Source: a virus
Length of the DNA: 55,105 nucleotides
IMG/VR virus record: IMGVR_UViG_3300046543_000191
Location: 1 to 55,105 of that record
Strand: one strand, 5' to 3'
The translations under genes and the position numbers were made by a program. The stretch's first letter is position 1; each line of letters opens with the position of its first letter. Of this stretch, positions 5,808 to 13,664 are shown in pieces. Below the pieces are notes generated by a model. The model searched no databases. It was not told where the DNA came from and saw only the letters and a list, made by a program, of their open reading frames with translations.

Positions 5808-6007
5808 TCGCGTTCTGCAATCCGGTCCAAGGCCGAAAGCACCGCGTCCACCCTTGGCATAGCACCGAAGCTGAGCCCCTTTTCGGCATCCAGGCAAACG
5901 TCGAACGTGGGCTATGGGCGCACGTCGTGGATGGCGACAAGCCGGTTATCTACACCGACAAGCGCCTCGCTCAGATCCGCGCTCGCGAATTATCGCGGGC
6001 GGCCTAA
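5804..6007 (+). CDS. Hypothetical protein, 67 aa
   Basis: ATG overlaps the stop of the Sak4-like gene (ATGA). The product, MIAFCNPVQGRKHRVHPWHS to ARELSRAA, has no membrane segment and no recognised domain. It sits between the recombination ATPase and its DUF669 partner and shares their transcript. It ends in -RAA, like many neighbours. Confidence 0.6.
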   Translation: MIAFCNPVQGRKHRVHPWHSTEAEPLFGIQANVERGLWAHVVDGDKPVIYTDKRLAQIRARELSRAA

Positions 6008-6034
6008 CACCACCACCACACGAAGGAGACTTGC

Positions 6035-6676
6035 ATGGCCAAGATCGGCAACAACTACGAGGCAGATTTCGAGAACACCGAGAAGCAGGGCGGTGGCGGC
6101 GGTATTCTTCCGCACATGTACGCCCAACTTCAGGCGGAAGCCATCAATCTGCCTGAGACCAAAGACCAGAAGGGCTTTCAGGCTGAAATCACGTTCGAGG
6201 TGATCGCGCCCGAGGAATTCAAGGGGCGCAAGTTCTGGGCCTATTGGACCATCGTCCATTCCGATGGCTACCAGCACGGCGCCTACAAGTACGGCAAGCC
6301 TATGTTTGACAGATTCGGTCGTGCAGTCGGCGAGGAGATCACGGCAGACACCGATACCGACGATCTTCTGTTCAAATCGTTCGTTGCCGAGGTCGGGATT
6401 CAGGTCGGCAACGCCAATCCTGCTGGTGGGTTCTACAAGGACAAGAACCAAATCGAGCGCTTCTTTTATACCGATGACGCGGCCAAAGAGCCCGTTCCGG
6501 AACTCGGTGTCATCGGCGACGGCACGCAAGGCAAGAAGCGCAACGAGGATCGACCAACACCCGCCAACGACAACAAGCCAGCACCTGCACAACGTGCTGC
6601 TGCGAATAACAACACGCGTCCTACGGCACAATCTGCGGCTGCTACGCCTGGCCGTCGGCCTTGGGGCAGCAAGTAA
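6035..6676 (+). CDS. DUF669-type single-strand DNA binding partner of Sak4
   Basis: 213 residues; ATG at 6035 after GAAGGAGACTTGC. Residues 1-150 match the DUF669 pattern (MAKIGNNYEADFENT, KGFQAEITFEVIAPEEFKGR, FWAYWTIVHSDGYQ, EVGIQVGNANPAGGFYKD). These proteins accompany Sak4 ATPases and are thought to act as phage SSBs. The C-terminus is a disordered Pro/Ala/Asn-rich tail with PANDNKPAPA and ends RRPWGSK, with no acidic SSB tip. A DDDIPF tip is instead found on the helicase at 10805. Confidence 0.75.
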   Translation: MAKIGNNYEADFENTEKQGGGGGILPHMYAQLQAEAINLPETKDQKGFQAEITFEVIAPEEFKGRKFWAYWTIVHSDGYQHGAYKYGKPMFDRFGRAVGEEITADTDTDDLLFKSFVAEVGIQVGNANPAGGFYKDKNQIERFFYTDDAAKEPVPELGVIGDGTQGKKRNEDRPTPANDNKPAPAQRAAANNNTRPTAQSAAATPGRRPWGSK

Positions 6677-6685
6677 CCACCACTT

Positions 6686-6710
6686 GGCGGGTCGTCACCA
6701 GCGGCCCGCC
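6686..6710 (+). promoter_or_regulatory. Heptaloop hairpin (TCACCAG) before the gene at 6736
   Basis: Arms GGCGGGTCG and CGGCCCGCC pair over 9 bp (one T-G pair) around the 7-base loop TCACCAG. It is followed by GTCTGCCACCACA and GAGGAG. Same family as the hairpins at 4582, 7588 and 13617. Confidence 0.65.
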
Positions 6711-6735
6711 GTCTGCCACCACAAGAGGAGCCTAC

Positions 6736-7578
6736 ATGACCGATTACGGGGCTGAAGCCAGCAAGATCACAGATAAATGCTATCCGATCCCAGGCGCGTT
6801 TGCCGCAGGCGGGGCGGTGACCAGCGTATTCACTGGCAAGGACATCAATGACGTCGACGTCTACTTCAAGAGCCGAGAGGCATTCGAATACGCAGTAGCT
6901 CAGGCCTACGAGGAAGGCATGTGGTGCGTGTCCGCCACCAAACGTGCGGTGACGTTTAGCGATCAGGGCGGCACACCGATCCAGTTCATGCATTTCGATT
7001 TCTTCCCGACGGCACAGTCAATCTTTGATGCGTTCGACTTCACCGTCGTCATGGGCGCCTACGATTTCGACACCAGCGAATTCCTCTTCCACGAAGATTT
7101 CCTGAAGCACAACTCACAACGCTTCCTGCGCTTCCATCCTGGCACACGCTATCCGTTGGCGTCGGCAACCCGCGTTCTTAAATATCAGGATCGCGGATAC
7201 ACCATAGGCAAGGGCGACATTCTCAAGATTGCCCTTGCGGCTCGCAAGCCGAAAATCGAAACATGGGAAGACTTGAAAGACCAGATCGGTGGCGCCTATG
7301 GCGAGAAAGTCGTTCTAGCCGGCGAGGGGCGGGAATTCTCGCTTGACGCTGCAATCGAGGCGCTGACGACAGACGAGGCTGGCAAGGATCTCTTCATTGC
7401 CAACGACAATGAAGCGCAGCCGAGCAACGCGATTGATCTGCAGCGGAAGCTCGCCTCATTGAAAGGCGAAGAATTCGATGTCAACCGCTTCGACGATGGC
7501 GAGAGCGGATTGGGTTACCCAGTTGACTATGAGCCGACATCGCGACCTTGGGCAACAACGTTCCCGGTCGCCGCCTAA
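6736..7578 (+). CDS. Nucleotidyltransferase-fold phage protein, 280 aa
   Basis: ATG at 6736 follows AGAGGAGCCTAC. Residues 20-45 (AFAAGGAVTSVFTGKDINDV then DVYF) carry the GG-x(n)-DxD signature of the polymerase-beta/nucleotidyltransferase fold. The rest (HFDFFPTAQSIFDAFDFTVV, LKYQDRGYTIGKGDI) occurs in uncharacterised phage relatives. The substrate is unknown. IANDNEA lies near residue 215 and the C-terminus is FPVAA. A heptaloop hairpin precedes it and another follows. Assignment to the fold rests on motif pattern alone. Confidence 0.65.
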   Translation: MTDYGAEASKITDKCYPIPGAFAAGGAVTSVFTGKDINDVDVYFKSREAFEYAVAQAYEEGMWCVSATKRAVTFSDQGGTPIQFMHFDFFPTAQSIFDAFDFTVVMGAYDFDTSEFLFHEDFLKHNSQRFLRFHPGTRYPLASATRVLKYQDRGYTIGKGDILKIALAARKPKIETWEDLKDQIGGAYGEKVVLAGEGREFSLDAAIEALTTDEAGKDLFIANDNEAQPSNAIDLQRKLASLKGEEFDVNRFDDGESGLGYPVDYEPTSRPWATTFPVAA

Positions 7579-7587
7579 CACCAAGCC

Positions 7588-7606
7588 GTACGGCCACCAA
7601 CCGTGC
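7588..7606 (+). promoter_or_regulatory. Heptaloop hairpin (CCACCAA) before the beta clamp gene
   Basis: Arms GTACGG and CCGTGC (one T-G pair) enclose CCACCAA. It is followed by AGCAACACCACCA and GAGGAG. Same loop as the hairpins at 10527 and 13617. Confidence 0.6.
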
Positions 7607-7631
7607 AGCAACACCACCAGAGGAGATTTTC

Positions 7632-8696
7632 ATGAAGCTCACCATTCAGCGTGCCGACCTGGCGCGCGTCATTACGAACGTCGGCCGTGTCGTCGAGGCC
7701 AGAAACACCATCCCGATCTTGAGCAATGTTCTGCTGAACGCCAAGGATGACACGCTCACCGTCTCCGGTACTGATCTCGATATCCTGGCCACGGCAAGCG
7801 CACCGGCCAAGATCGCCAAGCCTGGCAGCCTCACAGTCAGCGCCAAGCTGCTCGGTGACATCGTCAAGAAGGCAGGTTCCGACGATATCTCGATCGAAAA
7901 GAAGGGCGACAGTCTCATCTTCGCATCCGGCCGAAGCAAGTTCACCCTTGCCACGCTGCCGGCATCGGACTTCCCCGATATCGCTGGCGCCGGCGAATTC
8001 ACGACGGAGTTCGATATCGACCTTGCGGCATTCTTCGCGCCGGTCTCATTCGCGATATCGAGCGAAGAGGTGCGTTATTACCTCAATGGCGTCTTCTTCA
8101 TTGGCACGGAAGAAAGCACGATCGCGGTAGCGACTGATGGTCGCCGCCTTGCCAAGAACGTAGGCGACGCCGGTCCAATCTTCGCCGGCGTCATCGTTCC
8201 GCGCAAGACCGTCAGCCTTCTGCCGAAAGGCACCGTCACCGTTGCAGTTTCCGAATCCAAGATCCGGATCACGGCCGGTGACTTCGTCATGACGTCGAAA
8301 CTGGTCGACGGAACGTTTCCGGATTACGAGCGTGTCATCCCCAAGAGCAACGACAAGTTCATTTCGGTGAATCGAGACGAGTTCATGAAGGCTTCCGATC
8401 GCGTGTCGACGGTTAGCAGCGAGCGTGGTCGTGCTGTCAAGCTGAGCATCGCGCCGGGCTCAGTTACTTTCACCGTCAGCAATCCAGATTCGGGCAGCGC
8501 GACCGACGAAATAGAGGCAGAATACAGCGGCGAACCAATATCGATCGGCTTCAATGCCGCGTATCTCCGCGACATGTTCGGCGCGATGCCATCCGGCCAG
8601 GTCACGATTGCTCTCGCCGATAGCGGCTCGCCGGGGCTCTTCACGTCGGCCGGCTTTGCGGGGCTTACGCTCGTCGGCATGCCGATGCGGGTGTAG
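7632..8696 (+). CDS. dnaN: DNA polymerase III beta subunit (sliding clamp)
   Basis: 354 residues from the ATG at 7632 (AGAGGAGATTTTC upstream). The three clamp domains are clear: TIPILSNVLLNAKDDTLTVS (domain 1), VRYYLNGVFF and VATDGRRLAK (domain 2), DGTFPDYERVIPKSNDKFI and the C-terminal LVGMPMRV (domain 3), the last being the standard end of bacterial DnaN. It would form a ring that tethers polymerase to DNA. No DNA polymerase catalytic subunit is encoded apart from the prim-pol protein, so the clamp likely recruits host Pol III or Pol IV. Confidence 0.95.
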   Translation: MKLTIQRADLARVITNVGRVVEARNTIPILSNVLLNAKDDTLTVSGTDLDILATASAPAKIAKPGSLTVSAKLLGDIVKKAGSDDISIEKKGDSLIFASGRSKFTLATLPASDFPDIAGAGEFTTEFDIDLAAFFAPVSFAISSEEVRYYLNGVFFIGTEESTIAVATDGRRLAKNVGDAGPIFAGVIVPRKTVSLLPKGTVTVAVSESKIRITAGDFVMTSKLVDGTFPDYERVIPKSNDKFISVNRDEFMKASDRVSTVSSERGRAVKLSIAPGSVTFTVSNPDSGSATDEIEAEYSGEPISIGFNAAYLRDMFGAMPSGQVTIALADSGSPGLFTSAGFAGLTLVGMPMRV

Positions 8697-8699
8697 TCG

Positions 8700-8981
8700 A
8701 TGGCAAAACACCCGCGCAAAAGCATATCGGTCAGCGTCGACGTCGAAATGGATGAGATCGTCGAAGCGTTGACCGACGAAGAGATTTTGGATATGGCCGA
8801 GAAAATTGGCCATTCCGGAAGCCCACGCAACGTGGTTTTGTCCGCCATCGTCATGATCAGATCGGGCCGCATCAATGACGGCATCATCGAGCTCGAGCGT
8901 GAGTTCTTGCCTAGCTGGAAGAGCAAAGCAGCTTGTGAGGCTGCCTATCAGTTGGCCATGGCTCTCAAGGTGGCTGCATGA
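8700..8981 (+). CDS. Hypothetical protein, 93 aa
   Basis: ATG four bases after the clamp stop. It reads MAKHPRKSISVSVDVEMDEI and later HSGSPRNVVLSAIVMIRSGR, then a helical C-terminus ending ALKVAA. No recognised domain; mostly predicted helical and acidic. It overlaps the next gene by ATGA. Direct coupling to dnaN suggests a replication accessory role, which is only inference. Confidence 0.65.
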   Translation: MAKHPRKSISVSVDVEMDEIVEALTDEEILDMAEKIGHSGSPRNVVLSAIVMIRSGRINDGIIELEREFLPSWKSKAACEAAYQLAMALKVAA

Positions 8982-9241
8982 CCAAACCTCACGAGACAAT
9001 GACGACCGAGGGCATATGCCCTCGGTGCGGCGACGGTGCGTGGCGAGATAGCGTCGATGTCGGCGTTGGTGTTATCCATGGCCCATACGGTTGCGCGTGC
9101 GGATGGTCGGAATCTGAGGAATACGATCTAGAATTCAGAGGAGGTCTTCAGGCCAACGGTTCGTACATCGATATGCAAGGCGGCCTTTTGCCAGCCAGCA
9201 ATCCCATTGCCAGGATGCTGGCACGTGAGGCCGGCATATAA
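8978..9241 (+). CDS. Zinc-ribbon protein, 87 aa
   Basis: Residues 13-46 hold CPRCGDG and CACGW, forming a CxxC...CxC zinc ribbon. The remainder is acidic with no recognised fold. The start overlaps the previous stop and its TAA overlaps the next ATG by one base. Such small zinc ribbons are common in phage replication operons, and the target is unknown. Confidence 0.65.
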   Translation: MTKPHETMTTEGICPRCGDGAWRDSVDVGVGVIHGPYGCACGWSESEEYDLEFRGGLQANGSYIDMQGGLLPASNPIARMLAREAGI

Positions 9242-10182
9242 TGGCGCCCATCCCAAAGGTCACGCCATCCACGCTCCGCGCTGTGCAGGAAGCCATCGAA
9301 GCTGGTCACGACGAGTGGGAGTCCGTCGGCGTTCCTGCCGGCGACATCGGCGTAGAATGCGACCGCGCAGTCTGGCTGGCCTTTCGGCGCGCGTCTGTGC
9401 CGGAAGTCATCACTTGGCAGAAGCGTCGCATCTTCGAACGCGGCAACATCGAGGAAGAACGCCTACTAGATCTCCTCCGAATGGTAGGCGTGAACGTCTG
9501 GGGCGAGCAGGACCGAGTGCGCGCTTGCGGCGGACATCTGCGAGGCAAGATCGACGGCCGCGCTCTAGGGCTGCTGGAAGCGCCCAAGAAAGAGCACGTC
9601 GTCGAATGCAAGTCAGCCAAACAGGAAGTGTTTGCCAAGGTCAAAAAGCACGGAGTGCAGAAAGGCAAACCGGAGCATTACGCCACCTTCCAGTTCTACA
9701 TGCACGGCCTAGGCATCGATCGCGTCTACTACATGATGTCGAACAAGAACGACGAAGATCTGCATTTCGAGCGTGTGGAGTACGATTTTGAGTATGCGGC
9801 GCGCGCCGTCGCCAGGATCGAGCGAATCATCAACATGCCAGAGCCTCCGTCACGGCTTTGCACCAAGCGTGACGACTTCCGCGGCGCGTTCTGTAGGCAA
9901 GCCGCCGTCTGCTGGGGCGAGATGATGCCGCGCGCCCACTGTCGGTCGTGCCTCCACAGCACTCCGCTGATGGATGGCAATGCCGGATGGGATTGTGCGC
10001 GGTGGCAAAAGCCATTGTCGCTCGCAGAGCAAGACGCCGGCTGTCCGGCTCATCTGTTCATTCCAAGCATGCTCGCTGGATTTGAGCAGATAGACGTCGA
10101 CCAAGAGAACGAGACGATCACCTATCGCAGACCGGACGGCACGACATACGTCGACGGTGCAACACAAGCGGAGGCGACGTGA
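9241..10182 (+). CDS. PD-(D/E)XK nuclease, RecB/Cas4-like exonuclease
   Basis: 313 residues. The nuclease core is GKIDGRALG (Asp, about residues 102-110) and HVVECKSAK (ExK, about 120-128), with an upstream RGNIEEERLLDLL helix. Cysteines cluster in the C-terminal half (CTKRDDFRGAFC, CWGEMMPRAHCRSC, WDCARW), so an iron-sulphur or zinc centre as in Cas4/AddB is plausible. Phages use such exonucleases to make single strands for annealing by Sak4-type proteins. It shares the transcript with the recombination genes. Confidence 0.75.
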   Translation: MAPIPKVTPSTLRAVQEAIEAGHDEWESVGVPAGDIGVECDRAVWLAFRRASVPEVITWQKRRIFERGNIEEERLLDLLRMVGVNVWGEQDRVRACGGHLRGKIDGRALGLLEAPKKEHVVECKSAKQEVFAKVKKHGVQKGKPEHYATFQFYMHGLGIDRVYYMMSNKNDEDLHFERVEYDFEYAARAVARIERIINMPEPPSRLCTKRDDFRGAFCRQAAVCWGEMMPRAHCRSCLHSTPLMDGNAGWDCARWQKPLSLAEQDAGCPAHLFIPSMLAGFEQIDVDQENETITYRRPDGTTYVDGATQAEAT

Positions 10183-10544
10183 GCAAGAAGCCGCGTCCAA
10201 TATGCCCGATCTGCGGCGAGCGTGCCAATCGGACCATGACTCAATATGGCCGACGGCACGATTGCTGCGGCCTTTGGTCGTGGGGCAACAAACCGCTTGC
10301 AGATGCGGAGACGCATGCCGCGAGGCGAGAGGCGCATCGCGTGTTTGACCAACTGTGGCAGTCAGGCCATCTCGGTCGCGGGGAGGCCTACCAAGCCCTG
10401 GCGTGGTCGACCGGATGGCCTGAAAGCGATTGCCACATGATGCATATGCCCAAGGAGCGAGCGCGTCTCGTGCCATCGGCTGTGCGCAAGATATGGGCTG
10501 TCATTGACGGCCGACACCAAATCGACGGCGCCACCAACGCCTGA
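10179..10544 (+). CDS. DUF3268-like zinc finger protein, 121 aa
   Basis: GTG start overlapping the nuclease stop. The N-terminal CPICGERANRTMT and HDCCGLWSWGNKPLADAETH, then ARREAHRVFDQLWQSG, and GRGEAYQALAWSTGWPESDC followed by HM match the phage zinc-finger family DUF3268 (name from memory). Function unknown. Its last codons form part of a GGCG-CCACCAA-CGCC hairpin before the next gene. Confidence 0.7.
   Translation: MSKKPRPICPICGERANRTMTQYGRRHDCCGLWSWGNKPLADAETHAARREAHRVFDQLWQSGHLGRGEAYQALAWSTGWPESDCHMMHMPKERARLVPSAVRKIWAVIDGRHQIDGATNA
10527..10541 (+). promoter_or_regulatory. Heptaloop hairpin (CCACCAA) overlapping a stop region
   Basis: A short 4-bp stem GGCG/CGCC carries CCACCAA and overlaps the final codons of the gene at 10179. 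It is followed by CGCACACCACAAGAGGAGA before the ATG at 10569. This is the weakest stem in the family, but loop sequence, loop length and position match. Confidence 0.5.
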
Positions 10545-10568
10545 CCGCACACCACAAGAGGAGACGAT

Positions 10569-10805
10569 ATGGCACTCTATGACTTTGACCATATGCAATT
10601 ACGAGTTGATCATGCGCGCCGTGCACTTGAAGACATTTCATTTTTGGAGAAGGCATTCATCTGGTCAAGAACGCCGCAGGGAGGCGCTTATTGGGAAATC
10701 CAAGCGCGTGACGGGCTAACCGACGAAGCGCGTTCCACCATTGCGTACATGGTTGCTCAGGCAATCGAGATTGAAATCTTTGGCGGCATGCGCAGGGCCG
10801 CCTGA
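10569..10805 (+). CDS. Hypothetical protein, 78 aa
   Basis: ATG follows AAGAGGAGACGAT. The sequence is MALYDFDHMQLRVDHARRAL, then a mixed stretch and a helix ending FGGMRRAA. No recognised domain. Its TGA overlaps the helicase ATG by one base, so it is coupled to the helicase and may work with it. Confidence 0.6.
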   Translation: MALYDFDHMQLRVDHARRALEDISFLEKAFIWSRTPQGGAYWEIQARDGLTDEARSTIAYMVAQAIEIEIFGGMRRAA

Positions 10806-12592
10806 TGCCATTCAATCCCCGATATTATCAGGTCGAGGCCGTCGATTCCATTTTCAACTATTGGAACGAAGAGCCTGGTCATCCGCTTGTCGATATGGCC
10901 GGTGGCTCTGGCAAGAGCGGCACAATGGCTATGGTCATCAAGCGCCTTGTTGAGGGCTGGTCCGACATGCGCGTTCTGTCATGCGTGCACGTCGAAGAGC
11001 TTGTCGGAGACAATTTCAAAGAATTTATAGGGATGTGTCCCTTCGCCAACGCTGGAATTTATGCCGCCAGCCTTGGGCGCCGCGATCGGCAATCACAGGT
11101 TATATTCGCCCAGCTTCAGACGATCTGGGATAAGGCGCGAGAAATCGGCCACATCGATGTGATGATTATCGATGAGGTCCACCTTGTGCCGAACGATGAC
11201 AATACCATGTACCGCAAGCTTATCGCTGCGCTCATGGAAATCAATCCCGACATGAAGCTGGTTGGCTTCACAGCCACGCCGTATCGTCTGGATTCAGGCC
11301 GCCTTGATGAAGGCGATGACCGCCTTTTTGATATTGTGGTCTACACCTACAGTCTGGCGCAGGGGATTGAAGACGGTTACCTCAGTCGACTGACCAGCAA
11401 GCCGAGTGACGTGAAGTACGATATGGCCGGCGTACACCGACTTGGCGGCGACTTCAAAAAGTCAGATCTGGCCAAGGCGACCGACAAAGAAGAGCTAACG
11501 CGGGCCGCAGTTCTCGAAATCATGCGCTATGCCGAGGAGGAAAATCGCCGCACAGCAGTTATTTTCTGCAATGGCATCGACCACGCCACCCACGTTCGCG
11601 ATGAAATTCGCGCCCACGGCAAATCATGCGAAGTCTTGAGCGGAAAGACCCCCAAAACCGAACGCCGCAGGATTATCGCTGACCTGAAGGACGGCCGCCT
11701 ATGGGGCTGCACAAATGACAATGTCTTGTCGACGGGCACGAACATTCCCTGCATCGATCTCGTCGCCGATATGGCGCCGACCGAATCCACGAACAGATAC
11801 GTGCAGCGGGCTGTCCGCGGCACTCGCGTCGTTTGGCCGGCTGGCTTCAATCCGGACGCGACGGACGCTGATGGCAGAAAGGCCGCTATTGCACGCGGTT
11901 CGAAGCCCAATTGCCGGTACATGAACTTTGCTGGGAATATCGAGCGACACGGCCCGGTCGATTGCGTGCAGCCAAAGAAGCCAGGCAGTGGAACAGGTGA
12001 GCCGCCAATCAAGATCTGCCCGACTGACGTGGCAGATCCGACCGGAAAGTTTGGTTGTGAGGAAATATGCGCCGCTAGCGCCCGCATCTGCCCGAACTGC
12101 GAATATCAGTTTGTGTTTGAGGAAAAGCCGAAGTTTACGGCTCGACCGACTGATGTTGCTATCTTGGGTACGGTTGCCGAAGAAGATTGGCGGCGCGTGA
12201 CCGATAGGCGCTTTTTGAATCACCCTGGCAAGGACGGAAAACCCGACAGCGTAAAGACGGTTTTTGTTACAGGCTACACTGCCATCAACAAATGGTACGC
12301 GCCGGCGGCCGGTGGAAGAGCCAGGTCGGACAGTGATAGGTTTTGGAACGCGCATGGTGGCAGTCGACCCTTCCCCAAAACAGCGTTGGAGTGGCTGGAA
12401 CGGCAAGGGGAGTTGCGCGACACCGACGAGATCAGCGTTGAGCCGTCCGGTAAGTTTTGGAACGTCGTCGATTATCGCGTCGGCGCAACAAGGCCGGCCA
12501 ACGACAATGTGCCGGCTCCCGCCAACGACAATGTCGAGCGTCGTGGCATGGCCGATTGGGAACGGCAAATGGACGACGACATACCATTCTGA
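10805..12592 (+). CDS. SF2 DEAD/DEAH-type helicase with zinc module and SSB-like C-terminal tip
   Basis: 595 residues. Motif I is AGGSGKSG (about residue 32), motif II IIDEVH, motif III FTATPYR, and motif VI YVQRAVRGTR. Residues about 398-437 carry a four-Cys module (KICPTDVADPTGKFGCEEIC then ARICPNCEY). Two ANDN motifs (PANDNVPAPANDNVERR) lead to the C-terminus QMDDDIPF, whose last six residues equal the tip of E. coli SSB that recruits repair and replication proteins. It likely unwinds branched or forked DNA during phage replication or recombination. An operator element begins three bases after the stop. Confidence 0.85.
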   Translation: MPFNPRYYQVEAVDSIFNYWNEEPGHPLVDMAGGSGKSGTMAMVIKRLVEGWSDMRVLSCVHVEELVGDNFKEFIGMCPFANAGIYAASLGRRDRQSQVIFAQLQTIWDKAREIGHIDVMIIDEVHLVPNDDNTMYRKLIAALMEINPDMKLVGFTATPYRLDSGRLDEGDDRLFDIVVYTYSLAQGIEDGYLSRLTSKPSDVKYDMAGVHRLGGDFKKSDLAKATDKEELTRAAVLEIMRYAEEENRRTAVIFCNGIDHATHVRDEIRAHGKSCEVLSGKTPKTERRRIIADLKDGRLWGCTNDNVLSTGTNIPCIDLVADMAPTESTNRYVQRAVRGTRVVWPAGFNPDATDADGRKAAIARGSKPNCRYMNFAGNIERHGPVDCVQPKKPGSGTGEPPIKICPTDVADPTGKFGCEEICAASARICPNCEYQFVFEEKPKFTARPTDVAILGTVAEEDWRRVTDRRFLNHPGKDGKPDSVKTVFVTGYTAINKWYAPAAGGRARSDSDRFWNAHGGSRPFPKTALEWLERQGELRDTDEISVEPSGKFWNVVDYRVGATRPANDNVPAPANDNVERRGMADWERQMDDDIPF

Positions 12593-12594
12593 CG

Positions 12595-12621
12595 TTGACA
12601 AATTTGTAAGTTTACACCAGC
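12595..12621 (+). promoter_or_regulatory. ACAAATTTGT operator element, copy 2
   Basis: TTGACAAATTTGTAAG followed by TTTACACCAGC; all 27 bases are identical to those at 21275-21301. The palindrome ACAAATTTGT overlaps a consensus -35. No good -10 lies 17 bases downstream, so it may be an operator at a promoter needing an activator. It precedes the gene at 12659. Confidence 0.7.
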
Positions 12622-12658
12622 TTCAGGCTACCCAATTCACCACAATCGAGGAGACACC

Positions 12659-13402
12659 ATGACCACATTCAACCCGCTCAACATTGCCGGCGCCGAAGCC
12701 TTGGCAGAAGTGCCAAAAACCCACAACCTGCCGCCCCATGAGGCCATCTTCCAACAGATCGACGACCTTTACGACGAGGCCAAGAATTGGGCCGACGGCG
12801 AGCCGATCACCGATGAGGCCATGCACGACGCAATCACGCGCCTGTATGACGGCTTGCACGAGGCCGGCAAAGCCGCCGACGACCTGCGCAAGGACGCCAA
12901 GCGCCCGTTGGATGAGCAGATCGACGCTATACAGAAGACCTACAACCCATATATCCAGCCCAAAAAGGGCAAGGTGGATCTCGGCAAGTCGGCGCTCGGC
13001 GACCTGCTGGCGGCGTGGCGCGCGAAAGTCGCGGCCGAGAAGAAAGCTGAAGCTGACAAGATCGCTGCCGCTGCCGAGGCGGCCCGCAAGGCGGCTGACG
13101 AAGCTATGCGCGCCAGCAGCGGCAATCTTGCAGCACGTGAGGAGGCAGAGGAGCAACTTGCCGAGGCGAAGAGGTTGGAGAAGACGGCCAACCGCACGTT
13201 CAAAGCTGCCACGACAGGCACTGGGATGCGCACGGTATGGGTGGCGACGCTGACTGATGCTGAGGCTGGCTTGGATTGGGCGTATGCGCGCGATCCTGCG
13301 CGGTTCACGGCACTGGTGCAGGATATGGCGAACGAGGCCGTGCGAAACGGGCTGCGGGCTGTGCCTGGGTTTGCTGTGGCGGAAGAGAAGAGGGCGGCGT
13401 GA
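12659..13402 (+). CDS. Coiled-coil early protein, 247 aa
   Basis: ATG follows GAGGAGACACC. Residues about 60-185 are Ala/Glu/Lys-rich with long predicted coiled coil (AEKKAEADKIAAAAEAARKA, EEAEEQLAEAKRLEKTAN). The C-terminal part, TGMRTVWVATLTDAEAGLDW then AYARDPARFTALV, looks like a small domain found in phage early proteins near recombination genes. I cannot name the family. It opens a unit placed behind its own operator and ends EEKRAA, with the stop overlapping the next GTG. Confidence 0.7.
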   Translation: MTTFNPLNIAGAEALAEVPKTHNLPPHEAIFQQIDDLYDEAKNWADGEPITDEAMHDAITRLYDGLHEAGKAADDLRKDAKRPLDEQIDAIQKTYNPYIQPKKGKVDLGKSALGDLLAAWRAKVAAEKKAEADKIAAAAEAARKAADEAMRASSGNLAAREEAEEQLAEAKRLEKTANRTFKAATTGTGMRTVWVATLTDAEAGLDWAYARDPARFTALVQDMANEAVRNGLRAVPGFAVAEEKRAA

Positions 13403-13614
13403 CCGGAGGTTTGTGGGGTGACGAGTTCGAAACTCGCGTCGAAGCAGAACTAGCATCATCTAGCACCGCAGCCCGTGTTCTCAAGCTTCGTGATGAGCGA
13501 GGCATTGGCCTGATGGAAGCAAAGCGCATTGTTTTGCGTGAAGAGCTTATAGCCGATATCGAGGCCTCTAAGTCGATCGACGATATCAAGGCTCTGCTTC
13601 TACGCATCGTTTAG
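13399..13614 (+). CDS. Small protein with L7/L12 C-terminal-like motif, 71 aa
   Basis: GTG at 13399 overlaps the previous stop (GTGA). Residues about 28-44 (KLRDERGIGLMEAKRIV) match the GLGLKEAK helix of the ribosomal L7/L12 C-terminal domain, like the tail of the protein at 3757. The remainder is helical and acidic. It might mimic L7/L12 in binding translation factors; this is inference. Confidence 0.6.
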   Translation: MTGGLWGDEFETRVEAELASSSTAARVLKLRDERGIGLMEAKRIVLREELIADIEASKSIDDIKALLLRIV

Positions 13615-13616
13615 CA

Positions 13617-13637
13617 CCGCGCGCCACCAACGCGCGG
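13617..13637 (+). promoter_or_regulatory. Heptaloop hairpin (CCACCAA) before the helicase at 13665
   Basis: Perfect 7-bp arms CCGCGCG and CGCGCGG enclose CCACCAA, three bases after the preceding stop. It is followed by GACACCACCACAGCC and TAGGAGA. There is no T-run. Confidence 0.7.
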
Positions 13638-13664
13638 GACACCACCACAGCCCTAGGAGACAAG

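Noticed and set aside
4977-5897. 306-codon leftward frame opposite the Sak4-like gene
   Set aside because: Shadow of a gene with intact Walker motifs; no promoter or ribosome site.
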